Of a DNA stretch of 64,000 nucleotides, positions 35,312 through 47,393 are shown one piece after another (within the stretch, counting starts at the first letter, position 1; each line of letters opens with the position of its first letter). The notes beneath the pieces were generated by a model. That model did not search any database. It was not told the DNA's origin and saw only the letters and a list, made by a program, of their open reading frames with translations. This stretch comes from Protula sp. h YS-2021 (lineage: Eukaryota; Annelida; Polychaeta; Sabellida; Serpulidae), in the NCBI GenBank assembly GCA_949752745.1, contig OX457026.1, positions 71,675,091-71,739,090 on the forward strand, written 5' to 3'. Both the position numbers and the translations under genes were made by a program.

Positions 35312-38300
35312 CTGAAAAAAAAATAACATACTATAAGGGTTTATGCAATTAGACGCTTTGTTTTATGGCAATACAAAATAATTTCTGTTTCCGCTAGAAA
35401 ACCGAAACTTTATAAATGGCATATAATAACACGATTTGGTAGCTGTTAAACACATATTACAATAATTGATTTGTCGCTTCATTCTTTTGTCAAGAATGGA
35501 TCAAGTTGAACGCCGATTTATTTCTTGAACTCAGGAACGAAACATAAACGCATCAATAGTTCGTTATTTTTTTTAATTACGGGCACAGAGGGATATTCAT
35601 GTCAACTGAATAATTACCGGCATTTCAAAGTCGCCAGAGACTCCATCCACAAAATCCCTGTTGACACCTTCATTCTGGTTTGCGTCCTCGTTGCCTTGGT
35701 TATTTTCTTGGGCGGCTGTGCTTTCTGGTAGATCATTTGACAGTGTTTCCATCACTGATGTTAGCAAGCTATTGCTCTCCATTACGATCTGTTGTAGAGA
35801 ACTCGCTGTTTCATCCACATCCATGCCCAAAAGACTTCGAACAGCGCCCTCGGATTTCTCCAACAGTTTGAATACTACGCGCAGAGTTGTACGCTGACTC
35901 GACCACAGTGAATCGAAACTGTCCTCTTGTAGCTCCAACAAAGGCGAAAGAGCCGCCTCACTGTCCGCGATGGCGTTTTTTATCATAGCATGATTGTCAG
36001 ACAAATCCAACAGCTGCATGCCGACAGCTGCCAACAGCCCTTCTAGAGATAGCGAGCTATCCATCTCACCAGTATTCTCCATGTTATTCACCCGCGTCTC
36101 ACCATAATCTGATAATATGTCCGACATGGCTTCAGCATTTGATCCATTGAAGACAGACTTCAGCTTTCCAGCATTTGTTGACAGAGAATGGACAACGGCC
36201 GAGATATCATAAGCTAAATAACCTCGTAAAACCTCGGCGTTTCTATACAGAAGCTTGTCAAAAACACCTTCTATAGCTGGGTTTGATTGCAATTCAGATA
36301 TAGCCTTCAGAATATAAGAGTTCTCATCCAAGAAGTTCTGCATGGTGGTTGTTTTCTCAAACATTTCTTGCAAGTCACTCAAAGTGGAATTAATAAGTGA
36401 GCGATAATATGGGTAATCACGGCATGCCGGGCAGATCTCGCACTCCACGCCATACATCATCATCCGAGGAATGTAGCGATCTATCACATCACATTGGAGA
36501 GTGAATTCGAGAGAAAAGCAATCCATCATTGGACACTGAAATAATATAAGAAAAGCAAAGGTAAACTCGAGGGTTTCTCTACTTTGAGGATATCCCGCCA
36601 TCTTTGAGGGTGATGTTTTCCAGGATACACCCCCCGCCCATCTTAATAGTTACTGAACCTACTGGAGTTTCAGAGTTCGTTTTCATTATCCCCGTTGGCG
36701 GAAGAATATGGTTATGACTTGTACGTTTGTCTGTCTGTCTGACCACAGTCGTGTCCGGGCTATATCCGCGAAAAACTATAGGTTGGATTGTTTTGAAATT
36801 TCTCACACGGATAGAGCACATATTGAGGCTGCAATGTCGCATTTTTGTTCTGATTCATACAAAATTGCTAAAATGAATGTATTTTTCGATTATCTGAACT
36901 TAGCGGATTTTTTGTGTAGTGTCCAGGCTAGATCTGGAGGTGTGCAACGTCCTGTTTTTTTTCGATTTATGAACAATTGTCAAAATGACAGTATTTTGAA
37001 ATTTGGTTAAAAATTAGCATTCATACCATTTTGTCCGCATCATGAAACGTCGTGTCCGGAATACATCTTCGAATCTATAGGTAGGATTGTTTTGAGACCT
37101 CACGAGCGGACAAAGCACATACTGGGGTCAGCAACGTCGTATTTTTGTTCGGAATCATGAAAAAATTGCCATAATAACAGTATTTTTTACATTATTGGAA
37201 TTTAGCGTATTTTCTTCGTCGTGTCGAGGCTAGATCTGCAAAACTATTGATTGCTGTACAGCGGGGGGGGGGGGGGGGGGGGGGGGTGGTGGTAAGATAG
37301 CCTGTTACACAGGGTTCTGTCTCCAAAACTATATGTCGGATCGTTTTGAAATTTTATACACGAATAAAACGCATGTGGAATATGTCCAGCGTCCTGTTCT
37401 TATTCCGATTCACGAAACAGAGACAAAAGGAACTTTTTCCGATTATTGAAAATTTCACACACGGATAGAGCACACATTGCAGGTGTGCTATGTCGTATTT
37501 TTGTTGGGATTCACAAAAAAAATTATAAAAATGGCAGTATTTTGAAATTTGATAAACCTTAGCGTGTTGATATAATTTTATCTGCAAAACTGAACCGGTC
37601 TTCCAAGCTGGGCCTCAAAAACTGTTTTTTTTTCCTGATTTTTTAAAAAAATTTCTCACATGAATAAAGCAAATATTGAAAAATTGCCAAAAATGCCTTC
37701 TTTGAAAGACTCGGCTTTCGTCAAAATTTAAAAATGTGAAACTGTTAGAATTGAGAAAACAGTGATGAAAGTGGCAGTCGTATGGCACTTTACAAAACGA
37801 CTTCAGCACGGATTTCATAGTTAATCTGCGTTACACGGAAATCGTGTCTCTATGAGGCTCTTGTTTAAACGGTATCTAACTGCAGAAGATATAGTTATAT
37901 ATAAATTTCTGAGCATGTATAACTTTGAAATTATCACAGGCAAAATTCCTTCCAACAGGATAGGCTTTACGTATAGGCATCATAGAATGGACTTCGTTGA
38001 TCAAACCAAACGTGTTCGATGCTACTATCTCAGTAGCACCCAATGCGTGCATCGGTGCCAGTGACAGATTTTCTAGCTTCTAAGGGCAAATAATACTTTT
38101 TGTCACTGTTTTTCCCTTTTTTGCGAAATCAAACTTGTTATACCCAACAAGGTTGGTTATAATTTAATATTTGAAACTACATAGATTCAGTTGGAGTTTC
38201 ATTTCGGCTTTGAGGACCAATTTAAACGCAAATCATTTCTCTTAAAGAGAAAGCACGGCACAACTTGATAAGCACAAGCACAATGGGCATCTCTTGCGGG

Positions 38301-39631
38301 TTGTAGTTCACCTGCGTTTCTTGGAAACCTGAGAAAAACAGGAAAACTAATTTCTTTGTCTTTTCATTGTTGTTGTCGCTGTTAAAACAACAGATATTCA
38401 GATTGTAACTGGCAGAAAATTACACGCCATGCCACACGTACACTTGAGAAGTATGTACACAAGTTTTAGGCTTCCTTGCATTTTTCTGTTTTTTTTTTTT
38501 CGAAGCGGAGTGCAGTTCCGAACCCCTCCCTCTCCCCGTCCCCCGTCCCCTTTTTGATGGTAAAACAGGGAGTACCGAATGAAAATCTTTTTCTTCGAGT
38601 TTCGGTTTTGGACTGCGTAGTAATTCACATGATACTCCCCTGTGGTTTCACCCATTCATATTTTATTAGTTAATTAGTTACATCATCGAACTGAAATATA
38701 AACTTTGTTCGTAAATTGAGATTTCCTACGGAAAGAATGTCGATGTACAAATTTGGTAACGGATGGTAAAGCGAGGGCATGAATAAGTTCCTGCATAGAA
38801 ATAATACATGAGAAATGCAAGAGGTTTATTTTTTTCCGAAATTTCTTCAAAGCTAATTGAAATGCCTTCGTCCACCATGCGGTTTGTCCTGGTCTCGTAC
38901 AACGTTATCTCGTACAAATCAACTTCCTGTTGAAGGTTTTCTGTACATTTATATGTAATCAATTCAATTCTGTTTTCGAATCCAGTGTTCAATTTAAGTT
39001 GTTTTAAATTTCATGAATTTCATGAAAATATTCTTTTATTGGTATCAGTAATTGCTAAATCGATAAAACTAATAGACTGATCAATAATGAATATTAATGG
39101 TATCAACAACCAAGCTTTTTTTCTTTATTTTGTAATAGTGCAAAAAAATTACTTTTTTTTTTTTTTAAATTTCAGCACCAATATCAATAATTAAGCTGGG
39201 ACTTGCTTTACACCAACATTTCAATTAATTGTGTATTAATTTCAAAATAATTTTAAAAAATTAGCAGAAAGTGCCTTATTTTATTATTTGGTCATTATGC
39301 TCATGATATCAATAAAATAATTTTTACTATCAAAATTCAAAAAGTGTGTTTTTTTTTAATTTAAAGACTTTGAATTCATGATATCAATGCTGTATATTTT
39401 ATTATACTGTCAAGAAAAATTGTAAGTCAATAACTGACATATGTACTGAATGAAAACGAATCACTGAAATCCAAATATCGATGTCAAAAATTAATTTAAT
39501 GGCACGACTAAATTATTTCGGATAAATTTCTCCTATAGCCTGATTGTGATTCAAAGCTAGTAAAATGCAAAAACAATGTAGAGTGGTCCTTTCATGAAGA
39601 ACCAAAATGGCTGACTTTTAGACTCGATATA

Positions 39632-39712
<81 letters not shown>

Positions 39713-40591
39713 TTTGCAGTTAAATAGTACATACACACCTATATTTCATGAATATATCATATTTTTAAGCCAAAAGTTTCTCAGTAAAAATGTAACTTCA
39801 ACTTGAAAATCATGCAAAAAGTGATCCTTTAACTAAGCCGAAGTGTAATGAGGTTTCAGAAAATACGTCGATGTGAAGTTAGCGGCCTTCGCAATTAGAA
39901 AGCACCAAGAAACAATAAACATGATTTAAAATAATTGTGTCATTAAATCATTCATTTTTTAATTGATTCGTGGCGTAGCGGTGATCATGTCGAAGTCCAA
40001 AAGAATAAAATTTCTTTCTTTGTATATTCGTCCGTGTGACATTACATTCTATTTCCGGATATCACAGAAGAAAACACTCAAAGTTTTATAAAATCTTAAT
40101 CTTGGAGCTTTTAAAGGGTGCCTGAGATTGATTTTTAAGTTGAAACGTGAGAACTTGTTACTTATGTGAACCCGATTTAATTGAGTGCTGGTCGGGAAAT
40201 CATTTCCATGTATGGTTGTCAGTGATTTATTTACACGCTGTTCAACTTGAACTACCAGTTTGTTTCTTAAGGCGTCTTTATCTTCGCTCCTGTAACAATG
40301 TTTAAATTCTGCTACCTCTTTTTTATCATCCTTTTCTGGTTGTCGTAGAAGTAAACCTGGATTTATTGGCCAATATCCGCATCATTTTCAGCTTTAAACG
40401 TGGAATTCATATATTTAAAATAATGTTTTTTTTTCGTTTCGATTTGGGTGGGTGTATTATTATTGTAGCATATCAGTTACTTAAGTTTCATCTTGCTAGT
40501 AAGGCAATAAGTGTAAGTGGCGAATGCACTGTTGCAACCTCCATTACCAGTCAGTGACATGACAGGTCCGGGAACTATTTATCTTTATGTC

Positions 40592-40671
<80 letters not shown>

Positions 40672-42103
40672 CTCTCAGTCTGTACCGCTGGCATCAGTAA
40701 GACGGCCAGTTCATGCGTGCATCGAATTGAAGGCATATCTAAGTGTGTTTTATTGCGTGTCTGTGAAGCCATTTCATAAGACTGATATAACTAATCTACA
40801 GTACATTCATTAATTAATAATACATACAGATAGGCTGAGGCAAAATTTCAAGGTCTTATGTCAAATAGAAACATATAAATTCAAAAATGAAATACTAAAA
40901 ATAGTATTGGATGGCCAATAAATACAGCTTCACTTCAGTGTCAAATACTGAAACCTTAACACATTGTAAGCGGACATTTTACATGAAACGGATGTGTAAA
41001 ACATCTTCACAACCATTTCACAACAAATATTGTGCAACCGGACATTCTAATAATTGATCTTCACGCCTGAATCCGTGGCATTTCAGAACCGGGCCAGTTT
41101 CCTGTCACAATTTTTACAACAACTAAATGAAGTGTACTATATTCATAGAATGTAAATGGTCGAATATTTATCTTTGGCTTTTTTTTAAATTTTGCGTATT
41201 TTTACGGATTCTCGAATTACACCTTTTGGAGCAATTTTTTACAATTATAAATGAACTGGTTTAGTATGCAGTTTATAACCTTCAGTGGCCATCGTTGTTT
41301 ACCTCAAATTCTTCACCTTTTTTTGCATAGATTGTTACATGTTAATGCAAATATGCCAAATGAATAAATAAATGTAAACATATGAAAGAGGACCAGCATG
41401 TTATCATGACTTTACATAGATATTGCTGAACACATATGAGGTGAGTTATTTTGGGAACAGGATAATTCCTCCCCCCCCCCCCCCCCCAGTTCCAGGGGAA
41501 AAATTTTGCATTTTTGATTTTAAGGTGTTTTACAAATAAAGAAATGAGAGATTATTGTTTTATTCTTGTTTTGGCATTCAAAGTAAAATAAAAATAAAAA
41601 TTAAGTGGGAGGGGATGGATAGTCCTCGGGAGGAATTGTCCTGCGGGGGGAATTGTCGGGGATTGTTGTCTGGGGGAGGGATTGTCCTATGCCCGTTATT
41701 TTATAGGTTAACCGGTGACTGAGTATTTTGTTGCTGCAATTTGGCGGCGCACACTTGTCCATTGAACTGTACCGTTTGACAAGCGAAAGTTTGACTTCAA
41801 AATTGGCATTCAATAAACATATAACAGGCGCAGGATCTTAAATAAATAAACATTAATAAAATATTAAAATATAAATATAGATAAAATAAATAAATAGATA
41901 AATACCAACAAAGCATTAAACTCCATACATTTTTCAAATGTGGTGGATGTGGACTTCAAAGCAAGTAATAAATAAATTAAAATAAAATTATATTATCGGG
42001 TACTTACTCCAAACATTTCCTCATCTTCACCGTAAAAATATGGCGGTTGCGCAACGGACAGTCCTAAGCAGAGGGTGACAGTCAAAATACGGATATCCAT
42101 CAT
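34286..42103 (-). CDS. Secreted two-repeat protein with six-cysteine heads and Ser-Gly tails, unknown function
   Basis: Three exons (42103-42008, 36535-35618, 35311-34286) join at phase-0 GT/AG borders to encode 679 residues. Residues 1-19 are a signal peptide (MMDIRILTVTLCLGLSVAQ). Residues 33-338 and 339-679 are homologous repeats. Each starts with the spacing C-x4-C-x8-C-x16-C-x2-C-x2-C (CPMMDC, CPAMDC, then GVECEICPACRDYPYYRSL), somewhat like antistasin-type modules. A ~220-residue, mostly helical body and an acidic tail follow. The tails have SGD and SGDLDGSGEEWE, resembling glycosaminoglycan attachment sites. I do not recognise the family; a secreted matrix or proteoglycan-like role is inference. 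Both membrane helices and catalytic motifs are absent. Confidence 0.8.
35618..36535 (-). CDS. Secreted repeat protein exon 2 (repeat A)
   Basis: Acceptor TATTATTTCAG at 36536 and donor GTAATT at 35617; 306 codons without a stop. It starts at CPMMDCFSLEF, has DLQEMFEKTTTMQNFLDENS and LRVVFKLLEKSEGAVRSLLG in the helical body, and ends with DGVSGDFEMP. It is symmetric (phase 0 at both ends), so it can be duplicated or skipped without changing frame. Confidence 0.85.
36640..37900. repeat. Degenerate tandem repeat, ~255-300 bp units
   Basis: Three or more diverged units share phrases such as CTATAGGTTGGATTGTTTTG (36774), CTATAGGTAGGATTGTTTTG (~37075) and CTATATGTCGGATCGTTTTG (~37332). These are followed by GGATAGAGCACA and GTCGTATTTTTGTT words. 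It lies just upstream (in transcript sense) of repeat exon A, inside intron 1 of the secreted-protein gene. A G run of ~25 is at 37263-37287. Confidence 0.7.
39639..39711. repeat. (AT)n microsatellite
   Basis: About 35 uninterrupted AT units following a short TATATGTATATG lead-in. Confidence 0.9.
40598..40678 (+). repeat. (TC)n microsatellite
   Basis: About 38 TC units with one CG interruption near the end. Confidence 0.9.
41453..41694. mobile_element. Short MULE-type MITE of the CAATTCC subrepeat family
   Basis: An 8-bp direct repeat GTTATTTT flanks it (41445-41452 and 41695-41702). The left end is GGGAACAGGATAATTCC and the right end, on the other strand, GGGCATAGGACAATCCC; the left end is nearly the same as one end of the 15258-16020 element. 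The right end has inverted GGGAATTGTC units (41620-41688). At 242 bp it is the most reduced of the longer copies. Confidence 0.7.
42008..42103 (-). CDS. Secreted repeat protein exon 1 (signal peptide)
   Basis: Two adjacent ATGs (42103 and 42100) open a 32-codon exon. It encodes a hydrophobic leader ending SVAQ and then PPYFYGEDEEMFG, and ends at a consensus GTAAGTA donor in phase 0. The first ATG is chosen because no upstream in-frame ATG is visible; use of the second would remove only one residue. Confidence 0.75.
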
Positions 42104-42245
42104 TATGTAGCAAGTAATCCACTAGATCAGATGTTATCTTCAAAGTTGACTAGAGGAGCCAAAAGTTTTGATGGTGAAACTGAGCATTTAAAACTTCTAT
42201 ACCATGGAAGTTAAGGTATGCCACCACATGTGTGCCGCAGCACAG

Positions 42246-42253
42246 TTTATAAA
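42246..42253 (-). promoter_or_regulatory. Possible TATA box of the secreted repeat-protein gene
   Basis: TTTATAAA, in the context CTTTATAAACTG on the minus strand, lies ~145 bp upstream of the ATG at 42103. A start site ~30 bp downstream would give a 5' leader of ~115 nt without an intron. This rests on motif and spacing only. Confidence 0.35.
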
Positions 42254-45200
42254 GCGTTGAAGTCACCACGTATATTTATCGTATGAAGTCATGCCAAGTG
42301 AGGTATCAATCATGACTGTATTATCTATCCTTTTATCCTACAGTTTTTCTGCGGTAACATTTATGAAATATGTTTCATTATTGACATTGTGCGGTGAATC
42401 ATGCTTCTGAAAGTAAACGGAACTGTATTCCATATGCTTAGTTTGCTGTGCGTAACGTCTAGAGGTGATCCTTTTTTTATGAATGGCAACGCATGTTTTG
42501 CATTCATGATTCTCAGAGATGTATCGTGTTATCACGAAGATACGAGATGTCTCAGCATCACGGTTTCTTTCTTTTTCTCGTGCTATAAAATCAAAACGTA
42601 GCCAAACCCAGCAATAGTTTTTCCGTCAAATTTCGGCTGAAAGAAGGGGGTTCATTCTTAGGAGGGTTGCATCGTTGAGAAAATAGGAACGCACTGGGCA
42701 AAATCTCGATAATAAGCCCATAAATAAAGGGCGAGAGTGCTTGCCCACCATGCGGAAAGGGAAACAATGGGTATTTCGGGTCAAATAAGTTAATTTACAT
42801 TTCTTTTCATTTTCATCCTTTTATTTAACAGTTTTTATGCACAGCGTTGTTTTTTGTTATGTGGGCGGGGGTTAGAGGACTTAAGACACACTTGTCTTCC
42901 ACAAAATCCGAAGTTCATAAGTTCATAGGAAAGAAAAAGCCTAATTTAGCGGTGGGGGGGGGGGAGAATGAGGGGGTAAGAAGGAATATAATCAAGTAAA
43001 CCGGACAATGTTATGTTCGGGATAACTGGATGAAGCATTTGCCTTTATTTTTCCATTGACGTTTCGCCTAACCGCCATACGGATATATCTGGGTAGGGAA
43101 ATTACCAATCTTGATTGGCGTTGGTTCAGATCTACTTTCGGGTAAAAACGTAAGAAGGCCAGGAAGAAACATAGTCTTGTTTCTCATCCCAATGTTTTTT
43201 AAAATTTGACCCTGCCGGCCTGCGATCTGTTTTGCTTTATTTCTTCTCGATAAAAATCAGACCTGGGTGGGCTGAGTATTGTTCTTTCTGTTGAAAATTC
43301 CGGTGATCGGCATGGCCGACATTATTGTTTCGTTTTTTCCTCAGACTATGACCTAATGACAACACTTATATTACGAATTTATAAATTGTTGATTTGCAGC
43401 ATTTGACGTGTTTCTGATATAGAAACGAGAGTGCCAAAACCCAAGCGCAGCTTTTTAGAATAAATTTCTTTCACACTTAAACGTTTTATACACCAAGTCG
43501 ACCGACCGATTTTTTCTCTCTCTTTTTTTACTTGAAAATTTTTAGTACCGTTCACTTATTTTTGTATTAGTGACCCGGCTGGATGATGAGAAACAGCATT
43601 TTTTCCTCGTCAAAAAAGCCGTTTATTTATGAAAAGGGTGTGCGAAGTGATGACGAGGAAGCGACAACCGTGCCATGCAGGATACCAAAGTGCATAATGT
43701 TAACGCTTGGCCAAAGACAACTATAACATAGGGAAACTTACGCTGGTTTTCCTTGAAACGTGTCAACACGAAAAAAGTATGACTAAAAACTGCGCAGAAA
43801 GTGATGCCTTGAAATATATTGTTCCATACTACCACTGAAATCAATATTGAAATGTCGTTATAAATCATCCGTTTAATAAATGCGTTTTTATCAAATATAT
43901 GAAATTTACTAGAAATAAACTATGTCATATTTATTTAAACTAGCGTAAGCTTCAAAATGCGTTGTTTAATTAATACAACAACAAACGTGTATGGCATCTG
44001 GAAATAAAATCTTTTTTCCTATTTTATTCACATTCAGTTGGGGAAGAAACGATATTTCACCACTTTAGAATTGCAATAAATGAAACACAGATTTATTAGT
44101 TAAAAGCCTAACCATAGACCTTTTCTCCGTTGGCAAGTTTTTATTGAAGGGTAGCATCAGGTGCGTCACACGATATACGCATGACTATTCTGACTCATTT
44201 CAAAAACAACACATCGGTAAACAAAGCAAGCAAACTATAAATAACACATTGCACTTTGTTATGGTTTATATCCCGAAATCGAATACTAAAATTCCGGGTT
44301 TCTTTCGTCATTAAAAGGGAAGCAGCGAAAATGCGTATATCACTAGTTTGTCCAAATGAATTGCAATTGAATTCTTCGATTTTAAATTATCCTGGTTCAT
44401 CTGAGACTGGTTCATTTCAAATGGATGTTATCCTGTGTAGTTGTTGGGTTTAACCTGCAGTGTTTTAAAGACACATTTGCTGTGTATTATAAAAGTGACG
44501 CCAAAATTGAAATCAAAGCCCATTCAGTCATTTACCAACGCCTCCATAGCAAATATTTGCCAGTTTTCAACTACACGCCAAAGGAAATTGGCGGTTTCAT
44601 TTATTTAACACAGTAGAAACCGCAACAAACAATGAAGTGGTGGAGGGAGGAGGGGGGGGGGGTAGGGAGGGGGGAGGGAATGAAACTTTGTATGACAGTC
44701 TTTCGTGGTGAGTGATCGCATAGACTTGTGGCGTAGTTGTGTGGTCAGACCTCTTGAAACCAGTTGATGTGTGGAGCTGGTTTGACACCGTTGTTATAGC
44801 ACACCTGGCCTCTGATGAGATCCATCTGTTATGTAAAAATACAGAGCGGATGGATATTTCAAAAAGTAGTTCCGCTCTTTTATGAGTATTGTTTTCGCGG
44901 AATCCCAGTAGGTCTGCGGAGTAAAAAGGTATTAGACACAACAGGCCGACCTGCGTAGAGGTTGGCTGTCGAACAACAACGGGTCTGATGCATGACAAAA
45001 GTCACGCGACACAGTCACCTGATCAAACCTCTTGAAACAAGCTGATGTGTAGCTGACATCGTGATTGGCACGATACGACCACATTCCAAGCATCATTATA
45101 TGTGGGTCACGATATGGCGGACCAGTGGTATTTGGAAACTACCAGTTTTTTTTTTTTTTTTTTTTTTTTGGCACCACAAACACTTTCAATGAAATGTTTA

Positions 45201-45830
45201 ACCACTTAAATCACAAACATATAGACAGAAATCACAACATCATTCTTTTTAGAAAGTTCTGTCAATTTGTTGAAAAACAATCAAATATAAATGTAGTTAA
45301 CTGTCTACACCGTGCTCAAAATTTTGCCCATTCGGCGACAACGCTGCAGTCGTGGCGACTGTGTGTAGCTGTTAAATGTCAGCCATATTTAGTTAACTTA
45401 AGGTCTTGATAACCATATGGCGCTTCTATGACAACCATACTTGGATAACCTCACCACCGTAATAATATGGGGATTCAATGCCAAGTGTGTTTGGTTAACT
45501 TTATCACCATTACCATATTGTGCTTCAATGACATCCTTGCCTGGCTAACTTCACTAAACAACCATATTTTCCAGGCCTTTGTAACATGGCTTATGCCTAC
45601 TTGCATGCTGAAGAGTATTGGTTATCAAATGGGGATCAGATTCATGGTCTGTTCACTGGTACACTTGATATCAGTGACCCTGAATGACGATCACAGACGA
45701 AGTGCGGCCACTCTGTGAATACGACAACCCTCTTAAATACGCCCCCCCCCTCGGAAAATAATCAGCGATTATTTGCATATTTATTTATTAAATTGTCATT
45801 CAGTGTATGCAAAGGCGTATCCTTAATACG
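42254..45830. other. Region without a recognisable gene
   Basis: Upstream flank of the secreted-protein gene. It contains a dispersed repeat at 44812-44970 (homologous to 33530-33690), a partial internal duplication around TCTTGAAACCAGTTGATGTG (44752 and 45025), and T, G and C homopolymers (44650-44685, 45145-45169). Confidence 0.45.
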
Positions 45831-45888
45831 AAACTATCGTTTTATTTTCGTAAAACGCGCTTTTACGAGTAAAAGCGCAATTCGCGTT

Positions 45889-46067
45889 CTCCACTTTAGA
45901 TGGGTTCCCTTCCGGTAAATAATACCACGCAAATAAAAATGAAATTTTTCCTTGTGAATAGAATGGTCCCTCTACTCTCCCTCCTGTTTTCCCTCCATCT
46001 CCAGCCAATCAGCAAGCGAGAACGATAAGACTTACGTCATTCGAAGCCATCAATCATTCCCTTCAAG
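45889..46067 (+). repeat. DIRS left inverted terminal repeat
   Basis: It begins CTCCACTTTAGATGGGTTCC and ends TCATTCCCTTCAAG, and is the reverse complement of 53691-53869 with no difference that I can find by eye. Confidence 0.9.
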
Positions 46068-46127
46068 CCCAAAAAATGGTGACAACGCACCCAGGCTTGT
46101 TGCGGGTTGGCTGGGAGGGAAGATAGG

Positions 46128-46241
46128 CTAAAGTGGAGAACGCGAATTGCGCTTTTACTCGTAAAAGCGCGTTTTACGAAAATAAAACGATAGTTTTACT
46201 TCGTAAAAGCTTTAAATTCGCTTATCTCCACTTTAGATGGG
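46128..46241 (+). repeat. DIRS internal complementary region
   Basis: 46128-46193 is complementary to the left end (45831-45896). 46191-46241 is complementary to the right end (53851-53901), the two halves meeting at a TTT. In the classic DIRS-1 model this sequence restores both ends during replication, so it explains how the element copies its termini without a host tRNA-primed LTR cycle. Confidence 0.85.
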
Positions 46242-47393
46242 ACTAAAGTCCGGAGAAGGGGAGCCTGCCATTCTGTTGAAAAATTGATAAATAATTACGC
46301 GAATTGTGCTGTATACTCGACAGAGTGCAATGTCCTTGGACATAAGGGAACAAAGTGAGAGAAAAAATAAAAGACTCAAACTATGTTCCGCTTTTACTAT
46401 TCTTCCAACAAAAAGTCGAGAGGGGCACTCCCGATCCATTGACAAAGAATAACAAAGAGTAGTACTAACAGTCAAAGGACTCCAACGTAGTACCAAGCTA
46501 AATTGACCAACAAACGAACCGTTTGAATGAGTATCTTATCCATCCCCCGCCTGCCTCCCACTGGATGGAGCCCGACCTGGGATACTCTGATGCTATGTAA
46601 TAACATGCAAAAGGTACAATAGTAAATCAACTTTATTGACCTTAAAAAATTTATTTAAAAGTAGTAAATCCAAAACCTGATTTACGTAAAATAAAATTCT
46701 TAACACAGAGGAAATTAGCTCCGTCTGTGCCAGAAAAAGCATGCTGGCCTTAAGGCCTGAACACATAAATGGAACACAAATTGAAGTATTGTCACGATCT
46801 CTAGCATAAGTGAAAATACTGATAATAAACACCTTAATCATAAAATTAAAAATTACTACACACCCACAGGGTGAAGGTGTAATCACAGAATTATAAATTG
46901 TTGAGAACTGTCACAATTTGCATATGGGATCAGTCCCAGAAAATGGTACTTACGGTACTCATGGTATGGTCACTGTAGGAATGGGATACCTTCTTCATGG
47001 GATCAAGTGAGGCTAGACTATATCGGACCGGGTAAGGAGAAGAGATGTCTGTCTCTGTTCTCCCCCCCCCTCTTTTTCTTAGTAATAACTAGAAAAAGGG
47101 GTTACATAATCAGCCCTGAAGAAGGAAAAACCCTGCTACAGTGACGGTACCTTACAACAGACTCTTGAATATGGTACGAAAGCATAAACTGTCTTGGTCC
47201 CAAAAATATGGGATCGAAAGAAAACTTCGCTGTGAGTCGTGGCTAAATGTCTCTAGAAGCGGTTGTGGTCCATCAGGAGGTGCGGTTATTCTTGAACTTA
47301 TGTTGATAGCCGCCTCGACCCTTGGATGGTCCACCTTTCTGTTTGCCCTTGCTTTTCGGTCTAGGGGTGACCGGTCTGTTAACAGAACAAAAA

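Larger units (their letters stand above)
37901..41452. other. Intron 1 of the secreted-protein gene, no exon seen
   Basis: Contains AT-rich sequence with scattered GATATC/ATCAATAA words (39030-39500) like the 17347-18228 MITE, an (AT)n run at 39639-39711 and a (TC)n run at 40598-40678. No coding frame stands out. Confidence 0.5.
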
